From Carnobacteriaceae bacterium zg-C25 (GTDB lineage: Bacteria; Bacillota; Bacilli; Lactobacillales; Aerococcaceae): DNA of 64,000 bases. How positions within the stretch are numbered: the stretch's first letter is position 1; every line of letters begins with the position of its first letter. This document shows positions 46,242-55,431 of this stretch, one piece after another. The stretch covers positions 310,001 through 374,000 of the forward strand of contig CP072828.1 in assembly GCA_017945845.1 (NCBI GenBank), given 5' to 3'. Under the pieces are notes generated by a model. That model saw only the letters and a program-made list of their open reading frames with translations. It searched no databases and had not been told where the DNA came from. The translations under genes were made by a program, and so were the position numbers.

Positions 46242-46570
46242 ATGGTAAACAAGTATTATGCGATGTATGTAAAAAGGGTCAGTTGATTTAATGGGATTGC
46301 ACACGTGAATCGTCATGTATGAAGAGAGCAGTTTAATGGTATGTATCCATGTCAACAATGAGCAATACTGTATAATGGATATATCACTGTTTAAGTGAAA
46401 GCATTGATGATGGCGATAATAGGCGTTCTTTTAGCGTTGCAAAACCAACACAATAGAGCGTGAAGATGCCCAAAAGTGCTGGCATATCAAGGTGAATAGC
46501 TTCCATTTAAGTGTAAACAATGATAAAATGGAGTCTTTTGGAGCGTTATAATGAGAAAGAGAGTTTGGAC
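46242..46570. other. Leader region of the capsule locus
   Basis: About 330 nt without a gene. A TATAAT at 46371-46376 and an AATGATAAAATGG stretch near 46520 are possible -10 elements, both with weak -35 boxes. No repeat or RNA structure was recognised, but the main promoter of the polysaccharide operon should be here. Confidence 0.4.
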
Positions 46571-47290
46571 ATGTTATCAGAAAAGATTAGTTTAAAAGAG
46601 TTAGGCGGTATTTTGAAAAAATATTTTTGGGCAACGCTTGTAGCGATGGTTGTTGGTGCGGTTATCTCACTAGCTATCATGCTATTTTTAGTGAAACCTA
46701 AATATCAATCTGAAGCACAATTATTAGTGAATCAATACCAAAATGAAAAATCAGTCAATATTGGCGATATGCAATCCAATGTGTATGTCATCAATACGTA
46801 TAAAGATATTATTACGGGACAACAACTGCTTGGCGAGGTGAGTCAGTCAATCGGGGGTGCTTATTCGGTATCACAAATACGTGATGCGGTGAGTGTAACG
46901 CAATCAGAAGGATCACAAGTTTTTTCTGTTAAAGTTGCGTTGGGCAATGCAAACGACGCACAAAAAGTGTTGTCTGAAATTATACGGTTGTTCCAACAAA
47001 AAATATTGCAAATTTTCCAAATGAATGAAAGTAGCGTATACGTTGTACAACCGGCAACCTTTAATGAAAAGCCAATTTCACCAAGACAAATTATATTTTT
47101 AGCGTATGGATTGATTGGTGGTCTAGTGATTGTTGTGCTATATGCCTTTATTAAAGAAGAAACAGAAAATACAGTTAAAAATGATGATTTCTTACAAGCG
47201 TTAGGCGTGACGAAATTAGGGAGTGTTCCGAGAATATCGGAAAAAGATATTCAAATGATGACGCAACGAAATCGACGTAGAAAGGTTTAA
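46571..47290 (+). CDS. cpsC: Capsule chain-length regulator / kinase activator (CpsC, Wzz family)
   Basis: The ATG at 46571 gives 239 residues and the conserved ISLKELGGILKKYFWATL start; the ribosome site (AGAAAGAGAG) is weak. Two membrane helices (about 20-43 and 178-198) flank an extracytoplasmic domain with KYQSEAQLLVNQ and YKDIITGQQLL, the Wzz/BY-kinase adaptor pattern. The motif NEKPISPRQ precedes the second helix as in CapA/CpsC. It activates the CpsD kinase encoded 2 nt downstream and tunes polymer length. Confidence 0.93.
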   Translation: MLSEKISLKELGGILKKYFWATLVAMVVGAVISLAIMLFLVKPKYQSEAQLLVNQYQNEKSVNIGDMQSNVYVINTYKDIITGQQLLGEVSQSIGGAYSVSQIRDAVSVTQSEGSQVFSVKVALGNANDAQKVLSEIIRLFQQKILQIFQMNESSVYVVQPATFNEKPISPRQIIFLAYGLIGGLVIVVLYAFIKEETENTVKNDDFLQALGVTKLGSVPRISEKDIQMMTQRNRRRKV

Positions 47291-47292
47291 AC

Positions 47293-48009
47293 ATGTTTAA
47301 AAGTAGAGCGAAAAAAAGACAGTCACTAGAAAAGAAACGGGCCAATGGTGTGCCGTTAGTTGCGCATATTCAACCAAAATCTGTTTACGCGGAACAGTAT
47401 CGTAACATTCGAACAAATTTATCCTTTTTAAATTTGGAAGGGCAGTTAAAAACATTAACGGTTACGTCGAGTATTCCAGGTGAAGGGAAATCGACCGTAT
47501 CGATTAATTTAGCGTATGTGTTGGCAGCGACAGGCAAGCGTGTTGTTATTGTTGATGCGGATATGCGTAAACCGATAGTACATAAAAGTTTTAATATCCA
47601 AAATACAAAAGGGTTGTCTACACTGTTTGCACATCCCGATGTAAATGTTGTAGATGCAGTTCATTATGAACCAAAATTGGATTTATATGTTTTACCGTCC
47701 GGTCCGATTCCACCAAATCCATCCGAAATGTTGTCATCGAGTCGAATGAACGTCATTATTGATGACTTGAAAAGACATTTTGATATTGTGATTTTTGATG
47801 TGCCACCAGTTGGGATTATATCCGATGCCGTTATTGTATCGACTAAAACAGATGGAACAGTGCTAGTTGTTCGTCAAGACTATGTGACAAAAAAAGAAGT
47901 GCTACATTCAAAACAAACATTAGAAAATGTGGGTGCTAAATTATTAGGCTATGTGATGAACGATCAAGAATTAGATAATGATTCTGACTATGTGTATTAT
48001 GGAGAATAG
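47293..48009 (+). CDS. cpsD: Capsule tyrosine autokinase (CpsD, BY-kinase)
   Basis: A 238-residue BY-kinase. Walker A is VTSSIPGEGKSTVSINLA, Walker A' is VVIVDADMRKP, and Walker B is IVIFDVPPVGIISDAV. The C-terminal tyrosine cluster is short (SDYVYYGE, three Tyr). It autophosphorylates and, with CpsC, coordinates polymer synthesis; CpsB removes the phosphates. The gene follows cpsC directly. Confidence 0.95.
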   Translation: MFKSRAKKRQSLEKKRANGVPLVAHIQPKSVYAEQYRNIRTNLSFLNLEGQLKTLTVTSSIPGEGKSTVSINLAYVLAATGKRVVIVDADMRKPIVHKSFNIQNTKGLSTLFAHPDVNVVDAVHYEPKLDLYVLPSGPIPPNPSEMLSSSRMNVIIDDLKRHFDIVIFDVPPVGIISDAVIVSTKTDGTVLVVRQDYVTKKEVLHSKQTLENVGAKLLGYVMNDQELDNDSDYVYYGE

Positions 48010-48090
48010 TGAGTTGTTTTTGAACGTCTAAACGATGGTTTTGTAAACAACAAAAAATAGGTAGCATCACTGTTAGAATAGAGGGATAAA

Positions 48091-48870
48091 ATGATTGATA
48101 TTCATGCACATTTATTACCAGATGTAGATGATGGTGCACAAACCATAGAAGAATCTATCGCACTAGCTAAGCAAGCTGTTTTAGACGGTATCACACAAAT
48201 GGTATTAACACCACATTACAATCAACGCTTTATTAACCATAAAGACGATGTCATTACTGCCGTAGAACAGTTGCAACGCATTTACGATAGTCAAGACATT
48301 CCGTTGCGTGTTATGCCGTCTCAAGAGATTCGACTGACTAAAACGTTAGTAGATGACATTTTATATGGAGACGATTATTTATCGTTAGACGATACGGGAA
48401 AATATTATTTGATTGAATTTCCAACAAAAACGATACCAGATGATGCGTTATCGATACTTGAGGAGTTAGTTTCACAAGGGATAACGCCTATTATTGCGCA
48501 CCCAGAAAGAAATCATGTGTTTGCCAAAAATTTAAAAAAATTACGACAATTTATTGAATTGGGTTGCTTAGCGCAAGTGACCAGTCATTCGTATCTTGGT
48601 ACATATGGTGAAAAATTGCGACACGTTAGCCATGAGATGATTAAACAAAACCTTGTGCATGTTATTGCAACCGATGCGCATCATTCAGTGAAAAGGCCTG
48701 TTATTTTAAATGCAGCGTATCAACAATTGGAAAAAGAATTTAGTCGTGATACGGCAACCTATTTTCAAAAAAATGCTGAAGATATTGTTTTAGGAAAAGA
48801 TATCAATAGACGTCCACCAACAAAAAGCAATTGGCTGGGTGATGTTTTAAATAAATATTTTAAAAAATAG
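48091..48870 (+). CDS. cpsB: Capsule tyrosine-protein phosphatase (CpsB, PHP family)
   Basis: A 259-residue PHP-domain phosphatase. Metal ligands are visible in MIDIHAHLLPDVDDGAQ (HxH), LTPHYNQRF, the EIRLT segment, IAHPERNHVF and VIATDAHHSVKRP. It is the manganese-dependent phosphatase that dephosphorylates CpsD. It follows cpsD by 81 nt, with a GAGGGAT ribosome site. Here the order is C-D-B, rather than the B-C-D order found in pneumococcus. Confidence 0.95.
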   Translation: MIDIHAHLLPDVDDGAQTIEESIALAKQAVLDGITQMVLTPHYNQRFINHKDDVITAVEQLQRIYDSQDIPLRVMPSQEIRLTKTLVDDILYGDDYLSLDDTGKYYLIEFPTKTIPDDALSILEELVSQGITPIIAHPERNHVFAKNLKKLRQFIELGCLAQVTSHSYLGTYGEKLRHVSHEMIKQNLVHVIATDAHHSVKRPVILNAAYQQLEKEFSRDTATYFQKNAEDIVLGKDINRRPPTKSNWLGDVLNKYFKK

Positions 48871-49013
48871 TTTTTATCATAACGTATGAAAATGTCATAA
48901 CTTAGAAACACCACAAAATAGGGCGATAGGCACAACTAAACAGATTATCTCGTAAAAGCAAGTAGACCATACATTTGTCCAGCTTTATGGGTAAATGAGA
49001 ATGCGAGGAATAG

Positions 49014-50201
49014 ATGGAGAAAATTTTAATTACAGCAACGACTGCTTATATGATAAAATCTTTTGAATTGCCGAATATCAAATTATTGCAAGATATGGGC
49101 TATGACGTAGAAGTTGCAGTCAGCTTTGATCAGTCTGAAAATCCTATGGATGAACAAAGTATTGAAAATTTTAAAAAAACATTATCCGATATGAACGTTA
49201 CATTTTATGATGTACCGTTTACCAATTCAATTAGTGATATTAAAAAACATCGATTCGTTTATAAACAGATTAAAGCATTAGCTAAAATGAATCAGTATAG
49301 CGCCGTTCACACGCATACGCCGTTTGCCAGTGTGATTACAAGATTTGCGCTTCGGAAATTTAAAAACATTAAAAAAATATATACGGCACATGGTTTTCAA
49401 TTTGCGAAAGGGGCATTCAAATTAGATTGGCTCATATTTTATCCAATAGAAAAATTCATGTCTAAATATACAGATGCTTTGATTACCATTAATCATGAAG
49501 ATTATAATTTGTTGGCAGATAAACATTTTTCAATGAAGCACGCTTATATGATCAACGGTGTTGGTGTTGATCATGATTTATTTTATCGATTACCTGAAAA
49601 CACCATCCGTACACTTAAAACGCAGATGGGTATCGCACCAGATCGAAAAGTGTTATTGTACGTCGCGTCATTCACATCTCGAAAAAATCACGACTTTTTA
49701 CTCGAAGTGCTTCGTCACATTAAAGCAAAAGACGCCAACGTTTTGCTTTTGTTATCTGGAGCCGGGAATGAAGAAGATAGAATAAAAGCTTTAGTTATCG
49801 AAAAAGGTTTGCAACATCACGTCACATTTTTAGGGTACAACTCAAACATTAACAATCTCATGAATGTTGCTGACGTGTTAGTCTCTACCGCTAAAAGAGA
49901 AGGTTTACCTGTCAACGTCATTGAAGGTTTGCTCGTTGGGTTGCCTTGTGTTGTTAGTGATGTGAGGGGCAATCGCGATTTAGTTGTAAATGAAAAAAAC
50001 GGGTACGTTTTACCCTTTGAAGCAGAATTGTTTGCCGATAAAATTTTGCATATTTTATCCGATAAACAACTCTATCAAAACATGTCAGCGGCGTCTTTAA
50101 ATTTGAGCAATCAATATACGTTAGAAACCGTAGAACAAGAAATGAAATCAATTTATTTATCCATACTAGGAAATGCGAGTACGAAATTAATAGGAGGCTA
50201 A
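49014..50201 (+). CDS. Glycosyltransferase family 4 protein
   Basis: A 395-residue GT-B enzyme. The N-terminal domain contains VHTHTPFASVITRFALRK and YTAHGFQFAKG (acceptor side). The C-terminal domain has LLYVASFTSRKNHDFLLEVL, FLGYNSNINNLMNVADVLVSTAKREGLPVNVIEGL (in parts) and the nucleotide-sugar Glu in the KREGLPVNVIE motif. It resembles EpsF/CpsF-like transferases that build the repeat unit; donor and acceptor are unknown. GCGAGGA precedes the ATG. It starts the second half of the locus. Confidence 0.9.
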   Translation: MEKILITATTAYMIKSFELPNIKLLQDMGYDVEVAVSFDQSENPMDEQSIENFKKTLSDMNVTFYDVPFTNSISDIKKHRFVYKQIKALAKMNQYSAVHTHTPFASVITRFALRKFKNIKKIYTAHGFQFAKGAFKLDWLIFYPIEKFMSKYTDALITINHEDYNLLADKHFSMKHAYMINGVGVDHDLFYRLPENTIRTLKTQMGIAPDRKVLLYVASFTSRKNHDFLLEVLRHIKAKDANVLLLLSGAGNEEDRIKALVIEKGLQHHVTFLGYNSNINNLMNVADVLVSTAKREGLPVNVIEGLLVGLPCVVSDVRGNRDLVVNEKNGYVLPFEAELFADKILHILSDKQLYQNMSAASLNLSNQYTLETVEQEMKSIYLSILGNASTKLIGG

Positions 50202-50203
50202 TC

Positions 50204-51340
50204 GTGGAATTTAAAATCAATAAATATAGTTTATTAACGATTTTCTTCTATTTCATTATGACAACTCTATTTTTCTTATTATCGTTAGAAAAAAATATGG
50301 GGATTTCCTTTGCTTTGTTTGGTGGAGGCGATGATTCACTAGGGTATTGGTATTTTCTTCAAAACAAATTAAATGGCCTTCCTTATATTAAAACGTCGAT
50401 TTATGTTGATTTTATCGGTTTTTTTATTCAAATCACAGGATTAAATTCGCCTTATTTTGTCCGATTGCTAAATATAGGAGCTTTATCCGGTCTTATCTTT
50501 TATAGTAATCGTTTGATTAGATTACAATCATCTAGTGAAAAAGCGGTAAAAATGTCCAATATCATCATCATGTTTTACGCTTCCATTTTAACGATTACAA
50601 CATTGGGCATTTATCGAGATATTTGGATTTATTTTTTCTTTATGATGACAGTCTACTATAGTTATGACGTCATATTGAATAAACGTATCGTATCACTAAT
50701 TATGTTTGTTGTTAGTTTCTATTTCTTATTTGGTTTTAGGGGCTATGCCGCCCTTTCGATCGTGCTTGGTATTGGTGTGTATTTATTTTTTAAACATGTC
50801 AAAAATTATAAGCGTCTATTGCTCATTGCAATTGTTTTATTTGCCATTTACTATACGTTTTTTAAGCAAATTAAAATAGCCGGATTTAGTTTGACCAATG
50901 CGTTGGCTTATCGAAATTTAAATATGACAGAATTTTCTGGTGGGTCCAATTTATACATACCGTTGGATGTAGACAATATTTTTGTCTTTTTATTTAACTA
51001 TGCACAATCGTATATTTACAATTTATTATCCCCGTTTCCTTGGCAAATTACAGGATTAGGAACACTTTTAGTTTTCGTAACGGAGTTTTTCTTCATGATT
51101 GCGATGTTACTGTCTATTTATAAAAAGAAAAGTGAAATTTCGCCATTAGGAAAATACGCTCTAATTCAGGCGTTTGTGTGGAACATGATTATCGCCTTTA
51201 CAAATGATAATATCGGAACAGCCTCAAGACTTAGAGTCATCTCTTGGATACTCATTATTGGTGTGTTTGTATCGCTTTATCATAAAAAAGTGCAGAAACC
51301 GCAAAAAACAGGAGTAACCATTGATGATGCAGCAATCTAA
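50204..51340 (+). CDS. Polysaccharide polymerase-like membrane protein (Wzy-like)
   Basis: A 378-residue protein with about ten membrane helices and a larger external loop (about 235-270). It starts with GTG after AGGAGG, 2 nt after the previous gene, and its end overlaps the next glycosyltransferase. Sequence conservation within Wzy proteins is low, so the assignment rests on topology and position. No other polymerase candidate is in the locus. A flippase is less likely because flippases usually have 12-14 evenly spaced helices and about 400-480 residues. Confidence 0.7.
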   Translation: MEFKINKYSLLTIFFYFIMTTLFFLLSLEKNMGISFALFGGGDDSLGYWYFLQNKLNGLPYIKTSIYVDFIGFFIQITGLNSPYFVRLLNIGALSGLIFYSNRLIRLQSSSEKAVKMSNIIIMFYASILTITTLGIYRDIWIYFFFMMTVYYSYDVILNKRIVSLIMFVVSFYFLFGFRGYAALSIVLGIGVYLFFKHVKNYKRLLLIAIVLFAIYYTFFKQIKIAGFSLTNALAYRNLNMTEFSGGSNLYIPLDVDNIFVFLFNYAQSYIYNLLSPFPWQITGLGTLLVFVTEFFFMIAMLLSIYKKKSEISPLGKYALIQAFVWNMIIAFTNDNIGTASRLRVISWILIIGVFVSLYHKKVQKPQKTGVTIDDAAI

Positions 51341-52457
51341 AAAGAGAGTATTACACTATGTTAGTGTGTGGGGCAATGGTGGCGTAGAGAAAATTATTAC
51401 GAACATCATTCAAAAATCTGGAGATAACTATCAACACGATTTGTTTGTAGCGCGCCATTATGTGAATGATAATATATATGAAATGCTGTTGAAAAAACAC
51501 CACGTTAAAATTTACATCAATACAGAAAAAAGTATTTTTAAAGGTTTAAAAAATGTGGCGTCTCAACAGTTGTATGATTTAGTGCATATTCATACGGCGC
51601 ATCGCGTTGAAAATGCTAAGGCAATCCTTGCAAAATTAGCCTTTCCCAAAGCAAAAGTCTTACTATATTGTCATACGGTCTCATTAAGCGATGGGACTTT
51701 TAAATTAAAAATCAGAGAATGTTTAGATTTTTTAGGGGTGGGATATGTATCACGATTTTTTACGGATAAAAGCTTAGCCGTTTCGCAATTGGTGCTTGAA
51801 GATGCCTTTTTCAAACAAGATATTCGAACAGCAAAAGCAAGTGTTTTTTATGCTGGCATTGATATGCAAGGTTATCAATTTGATGAACACGCTCGAAAAT
51901 CAACTCGGCAAACATTAGGTGTTGAAGAGGATGAGTTGCTACTAGGGCATATCGGTCGCGTGGCGATGTCTAAAAACCCGGAGTATTTACTCGATATTAT
52001 CATTCCGTTTTTAAAACAAGAGCCCAAAGCAAAATTTTTGTATATTGGTAAAGGCGATATGCAAGAAAGTATTGATAAACGCATTTTAGAAAGCGATGTT
52101 AGCGATCGCATTTTAAGAATTGAACAAGTTGAAAATGCGAAACACTATTTGATGGCAATGGACATCTTTGTTTTACCCTCACTTTCAGAAGGATTGCCAC
52201 TCGTCGCTTTAGAAGCGCAAACGACAGGTCTTCCTTGTGTACTGAGTGACACCATTTCAAAAGATACACAAGCAACCGATTTAGTGTCGTTTGTTGCCTT
52301 GAGTGATCCACTAGATGCGTGGTATATACATTTTAAAAAGACGAAAAACAATCGTTCCCACTATTATGAACAAATGAGTGCTAGTGCATTTAATGACAGT
52401 ATTGCCATGCGTAAATTGAGCCAATTGTATGACGATTTATTAAATGCTACATCATAG
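51324..52457 (+). CDS. Glycosyltransferase family 4 protein
   Basis: The ATG at 51324, eight bases after AGGAGT, gives 377 residues and overlaps the end of the polymerase gene. GT-B features: VLHYVSVWGNGGVEKII at the N terminus (GG-xEK acceptor loop), VHIHTAHRVENAK, LLGHIGRVAMSKNPEYLLDII and VLPSLSEGLPLVALEAQ, with the donor-binding Glu. It is similar to EpsF-type transferases. Its sugar specificity is unknown. Confidence 0.9.
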   Translation: MMQQSKKRVLHYVSVWGNGGVEKIITNIIQKSGDNYQHDLFVARHYVNDNIYEMLLKKHHVKIYINTEKSIFKGLKNVASQQLYDLVHIHTAHRVENAKAILAKLAFPKAKVLLYCHTVSLSDGTFKLKIRECLDFLGVGYVSRFFTDKSLAVSQLVLEDAFFKQDIRTAKASVFYAGIDMQGYQFDEHARKSTRQTLGVEEDELLLGHIGRVAMSKNPEYLLDIIIPFLKQEPKAKFLYIGKGDMQESIDKRILESDVSDRILRIEQVENAKHYLMAMDIFVLPSLSEGLPLVALEAQTTGLPCVLSDTISKDTQATDLVSFVALSDPLDAWYIHFKKTKNNRSHYYEQMSASAFNDSIAMRKLSQLYDDLLNATS

Positions 52458-52467
52458 GAGAAAGAAA

Positions 52468-53502
52468 ATGAAAGTTTTACATTTGTTGAGAAGTCATGTG
52501 TTTTCAGGCGCAGAAAATGTGGTCTGTCAAATCATCAAACTCTTTTCAAACACAGCCATTCAAATGGTGTATGCTTCTCCTAAAGGGCCGATACAAGATG
52601 TGCTATTACAAAAAAATGTGGATTATTTACCTTTAGACAAACTTAGTGTCAAAGAAACGAAGCAAGCAATCAAAACCTATCATCCAGATGTGGTTCATGC
52701 TCATGATGTGAGTGCAAGTATTATAGCCGCGTTAGCGTGTCCTAAGTCGGTTAAAATTATTTCGCATATTCATGTCAATCATGCAAACATGGCAAAAGTA
52801 AATGTCAAAACCGTGTTGTATCACTTGTTTTCGAAACGATTTGAAAAAATCATTTGGGTGTCAAATTCTTGTTATTCGGAATATCGGTTTAAAGAAAAAG
52901 TGGCGCACAAAAGTATCGTTTTAGCGAATGTCGTTGATGGAGACGATATTCAAAAAAGAAGTGACGTATTACAAACTGAACACTACGACGTTATTTATGT
53001 TGGGCGATTGACCGATCAAAAAAATCCTTTGAAGCTTTTAGATGTTTTGGAAAAAGTAATTGCTAAAAAATCGAATGTTAAAATGGCGATAATCGGCAGT
53101 GGCGATATGAAAGAGCAAGTTTTAAACGTTGCCAAAGAAAAAAATTTGTTGAAGCATATTGTATTTCATGACTTTATCGTGAATCCATTGCCCTATTTAA
53201 AAAATGCTAAGGTGATGGTCATGACATCTAGATTTGAAGGTTTACCCATGGTTGCTTTAGAATCTTTAGCGTTGGGAACGCCTATCGTGTCGACTGCGGT
53301 TGATGGATTGAAAGACATTATCGAAAATGGTGTCAATGGATTTTTGGCGGACGACAGTTGCGTATTAGCCGATAAAATAGTGGCAATTTTATCTGATGAA
53401 AAATTGGCAAATTCACTATCTCATGGAGCGATAAACAGTTTTTCAAACATCAACAATATCGACAATTATAAACAGCAAATGGAAAAAATTTATCAAAAAT
53501 AA
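52468..53502 (+). CDS. Glycosyltransferase family 4 protein
   Basis: The ATG at 52468 follows AGGAG and gives 344 residues. Motifs are VLHLLRSHVFSGAENVVCQII, VVHAHDVSASIIAALACP, VIYVGRLTDQKNPLKLLDVL, FHDFIVNPLPYLKNAKVMVM and TSRFEGLPMVALESLALGTPIV with the EGLPMVALE donor motif. It is the third GT4 enzyme of the locus and the last before a 598-nt gap. Confidence 0.9.
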   Translation: MKVLHLLRSHVFSGAENVVCQIIKLFSNTAIQMVYASPKGPIQDVLLQKNVDYLPLDKLSVKETKQAIKTYHPDVVHAHDVSASIIAALACPKSVKIISHIHVNHANMAKVNVKTVLYHLFSKRFEKIIWVSNSCYSEYRFKEKVAHKSIVLANVVDGDDIQKRSDVLQTEHYDVIYVGRLTDQKNPLKLLDVLEKVIAKKSNVKMAIIGSGDMKEQVLNVAKEKNLLKHIVFHDFIVNPLPYLKNAKVMVMTSRFEGLPMVALESLALGTPIVSTAVDGLKDIIENGVNGFLADDSCVLADKIVAILSDEKLANSLSHGAINSFSNINNIDNYKQQMEKIYQK

Positions 53503-53629
53503 ACGATAAGCTTGGGGCAGAGCGTACGCCATAAAGTTGATTTTACCTATCAATTGACGTTAAAAACTGTAAAAAATGATATCGTTTTGATGATTGAATA
53601 CAATAAAATGCTTTATATAGCGCTTTTGC

Positions 53630-53663
53630 TTGAAAAATATAAAAAATGTGTTACGATAGTAAC
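53630..53663 (+). promoter_or_regulatory. Promoter with overlapping inverted repeat
   Basis: TTGAAA (53630-53635), a 16-nt spacer and TACGAT (53652-53657). The -10 sits inside GTTACGATAGTAAC, a perfect 5-bp inverted repeat with a 4-nt spacer. It lies 440 nt upstream of the priming transferase. Confidence 0.45.
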
Positions 53664-53764
53664 CTTATAACTTTAATGATATTTCATACAATCCGTATCC
53701 TTTGAAAAAGTGATGTCCACTTTATTTTAGGCTATACAGTTTATATGAATGTCCAATTTACAAA

Positions 53765-53797
53765 TGACAAAATGGTTTTGTGAAAATCGTTTTGCCA
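53765..53797 (+). promoter_or_regulatory. Leader hairpin upstream of the priming transferase
   Basis: Arms of 15 nt (53765-53779 and 53783-53797) pair at 14 positions including two G-U pairs, with a 3-nt loop and no T run. Confidence 0.4.
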
Positions 53798-53873
53798 CTA
53801 ATCAATTATATGATTTTTAATTGTTATAAATTCCGAACAATACGATGGAGTTTATAGCGAAAATATCTCAATT

Positions 53874-53894
53874 TATATATATATATATATATAT
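53874..53894. repeat. (TA)n microsatellite
   Basis: A 21-nt uninterrupted alternating TA tract, prone to slippage, between the promoter-like element and the priming transferase gene. Confidence 0.9.
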
Positions 53895-54100
53895 CCAAGC
53901 ATATACGTTCGTAAAATATGAACAGTACATTAGCGTGTTTCATAGCGTGTTCATGTTAAACAAGCTATGTGTGAAACAGCTGTTATGGATAATATTTGTA
54001 GATAGAAATTGGGCATTAGTTATTTTATATAACTTGTATAGAATAAAACTTTACTAAAGCAAAATAGTAAAGAAATGAATAGAAATAAAGTAGGAATTTT

Positions 54101-55036
54101 ATGAACGTTATTGTTATTTTGAATCAAACCGATATAAAAACGTGTGAATCTAACATCAAATCATTTGTCAATTTAAACTATCCGGAAAAGCAGGTAGAAG
54201 ATTACATCACGTATGAAGAATGGGTAGAAAAAAGAGAGACACTTAAAGAAAGTTATACGTTGTTAGCTTACAAATTACCAGATCCTATATTGGAAGAACT
54301 TGCCGTAGACGCATTCGCTAGAAATTGTGATTTAACCGTCATTCCAAATAAGGCGCAATTACTATTGGCTAATCCAAAAATTGCGTATGTTGACGATATA
54401 CCCGTTTTCCATTATCACTATTCAGTAAAAAATTCTAGAAAAATTCAACTCGTCATCAAAAGATTATTCGATATTATCGTCAGTAGTATTGCGGTATTAC
54501 TCGTTTCGCCAATCTTACTCTTGGTAGCAATTTGTATTAAAATCCAAGATGGTGGACCTGTCTTTTATTCGCAAGAAAGACTGACACTAAATGGAAAAGT
54601 TTTTAAAATTTTAAAATTTAGAAGTATGCGAATAGATGCCGAAAAAGACGGGGTTGCGCAATTTGCGAAAAAGAACGATAGTCGCATTACACCTATTGGT
54701 AAATGTTTAAGACATAGCCGTATAGATGAACTACCACAACTCATTAATATTCTTGTTGGCGATATGTCAATCGTAGGGCCAAGACCTGAAAGACCAGAAA
54801 TTGTTGCGAGTAAATTAGCGGAAATACCGGATTTTAATGATCGATTAAAAGTCAAAGCTGGCTTGACGGGTTTAGCGCAAGTTGAAGGGAAATACAATAC
54901 CGATTTAAAAGACAAATTAGTATTAGATATTCTCTATATTACACGTTTTAATTTGTGGTTAGATATCAAAATCATGTTTAAAACAATAGGCGTTTTATTT
55001 TCTAAAGTAAAAGCCGAAGGTATTGATGACGAATAA
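54101..55036 (+). CDS. Short priming sugar transferase (undecaprenyl-phosphate phosphosugar transferase)
   Basis: A 311-residue polyprenol-phosphate sugar transferase. The C-terminal catalytic domain starts with the membrane hairpin (about 123-146) after KRLFDIIVSS. It has FYSQERLTLNGKVFKILKFRSMR, RHSRIDELPQLINILVGDMSIVGPRPERPE and AGLTGLAQVEGKYNT, as in CpsE/WbaP. The N-terminal 110 residues resemble the soluble CoA-binding-like middle domain, but the four-helix N-terminal bundle of full-length CpsE is absent. It would load the first sugar phosphate on undecaprenyl phosphate. AGGA precedes the ATG. Confidence 0.9.
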   Translation: MNVIVILNQTDIKTCESNIKSFVNLNYPEKQVEDYITYEEWVEKRETLKESYTLLAYKLPDPILEELAVDAFARNCDLTVIPNKAQLLLANPKIAYVDDIPVFHYHYSVKNSRKIQLVIKRLFDIIVSSIAVLLVSPILLLVAICIKIQDGGPVFYSQERLTLNGKVFKILKFRSMRIDAEKDGVAQFAKKNDSRITPIGKCLRHSRIDELPQLINILVGDMSIVGPRPERPEIVASKLAEIPDFNDRLKVKAGLTGLAQVEGKYNTDLKDKLVLDILYITRFNLWLDIKIMFKTIGVLFSKVKAEGIDDE

Positions 55037-55092
55037 GTCTGTCATTAAACGTTTGATGAAATAATTGAAAATTTAAAAAAGTAAATGATGAC

Positions 55093-55135
55093 AAGAGATA
55101 GCACTTAACAAAAGTTGAGTGGCTATCTTTTATTT
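55093..55135 (+). terminator. Terminator of the capsule locus
   Basis: GATAGC..ACTTAAC pairs with GTTGAGT.GGCTATC (one bulge, one G-U) around AAAA, followed by TTTTATTTT. Confidence 0.75.
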
Positions 55136-55431
55136 TGCGTGATGGTCTAAGTTTATATAAGGAGATAGGCTTTTTATAAACGGTTATGACATTGATTTAG
55201 TGGTTTGTTCATAGCATTGTCATAGTGTTAGTCTTTTATTGTCGGCGTGTTTCTGTTATAGTAGACGTGGTTATAGTTGTGAGCGTATGCGAACTAACGT
55301 CAGTTATTGGTAAATACGATTTTTTTACGGTTGCCTTTAAAACACACCAAAATAAAAAGGCGACAACGTTCAATCAATACTGTTTTAATTTTAAAAGCAA
55401 GATAAAATCTTGGTATGAAAGGATTTAAAAA
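55136..55431. other. Gene-free stretch before rbgA
   Basis: About 295 nt. A near-inverted repeat ATGACATTG...CATTGTCAT lies around 55185-55225, and TATAGT near 55258 could be a -10. Nothing else was recognised; an open frame at 55225-55428 has no ribosome site and atypical composition. Confidence 0.35.

Larger units (their letters stand above)
53503..54100. other. 598-nt AT-rich gap inside the capsule locus
   Basis: No credible gene. It contains a promoter-like TTGAAA-N16-TACGAT (53630-53657) with the inverted repeat GTTAC-GATA-GTAAC (53650-53663). A 15-bp-arm hairpin (53765-53797) and a (TA)n tract follow. It could be a long regulatory leader or the scar of a lost gene such as a flippase. 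Confidence 0.5.

Noticed and set aside
53845-54057. 70-codon open frame in the capsule gap
   Set aside because: It crosses the TA microsatellite (giving a run of Ile-Tyr), has no ribosome site and no protein-like pattern.
55225-55428. 67-codon open frame before rbgA
   Set aside because: No ribosome site and random-looking composition; it overlaps the likely rbgA promoter and leader.
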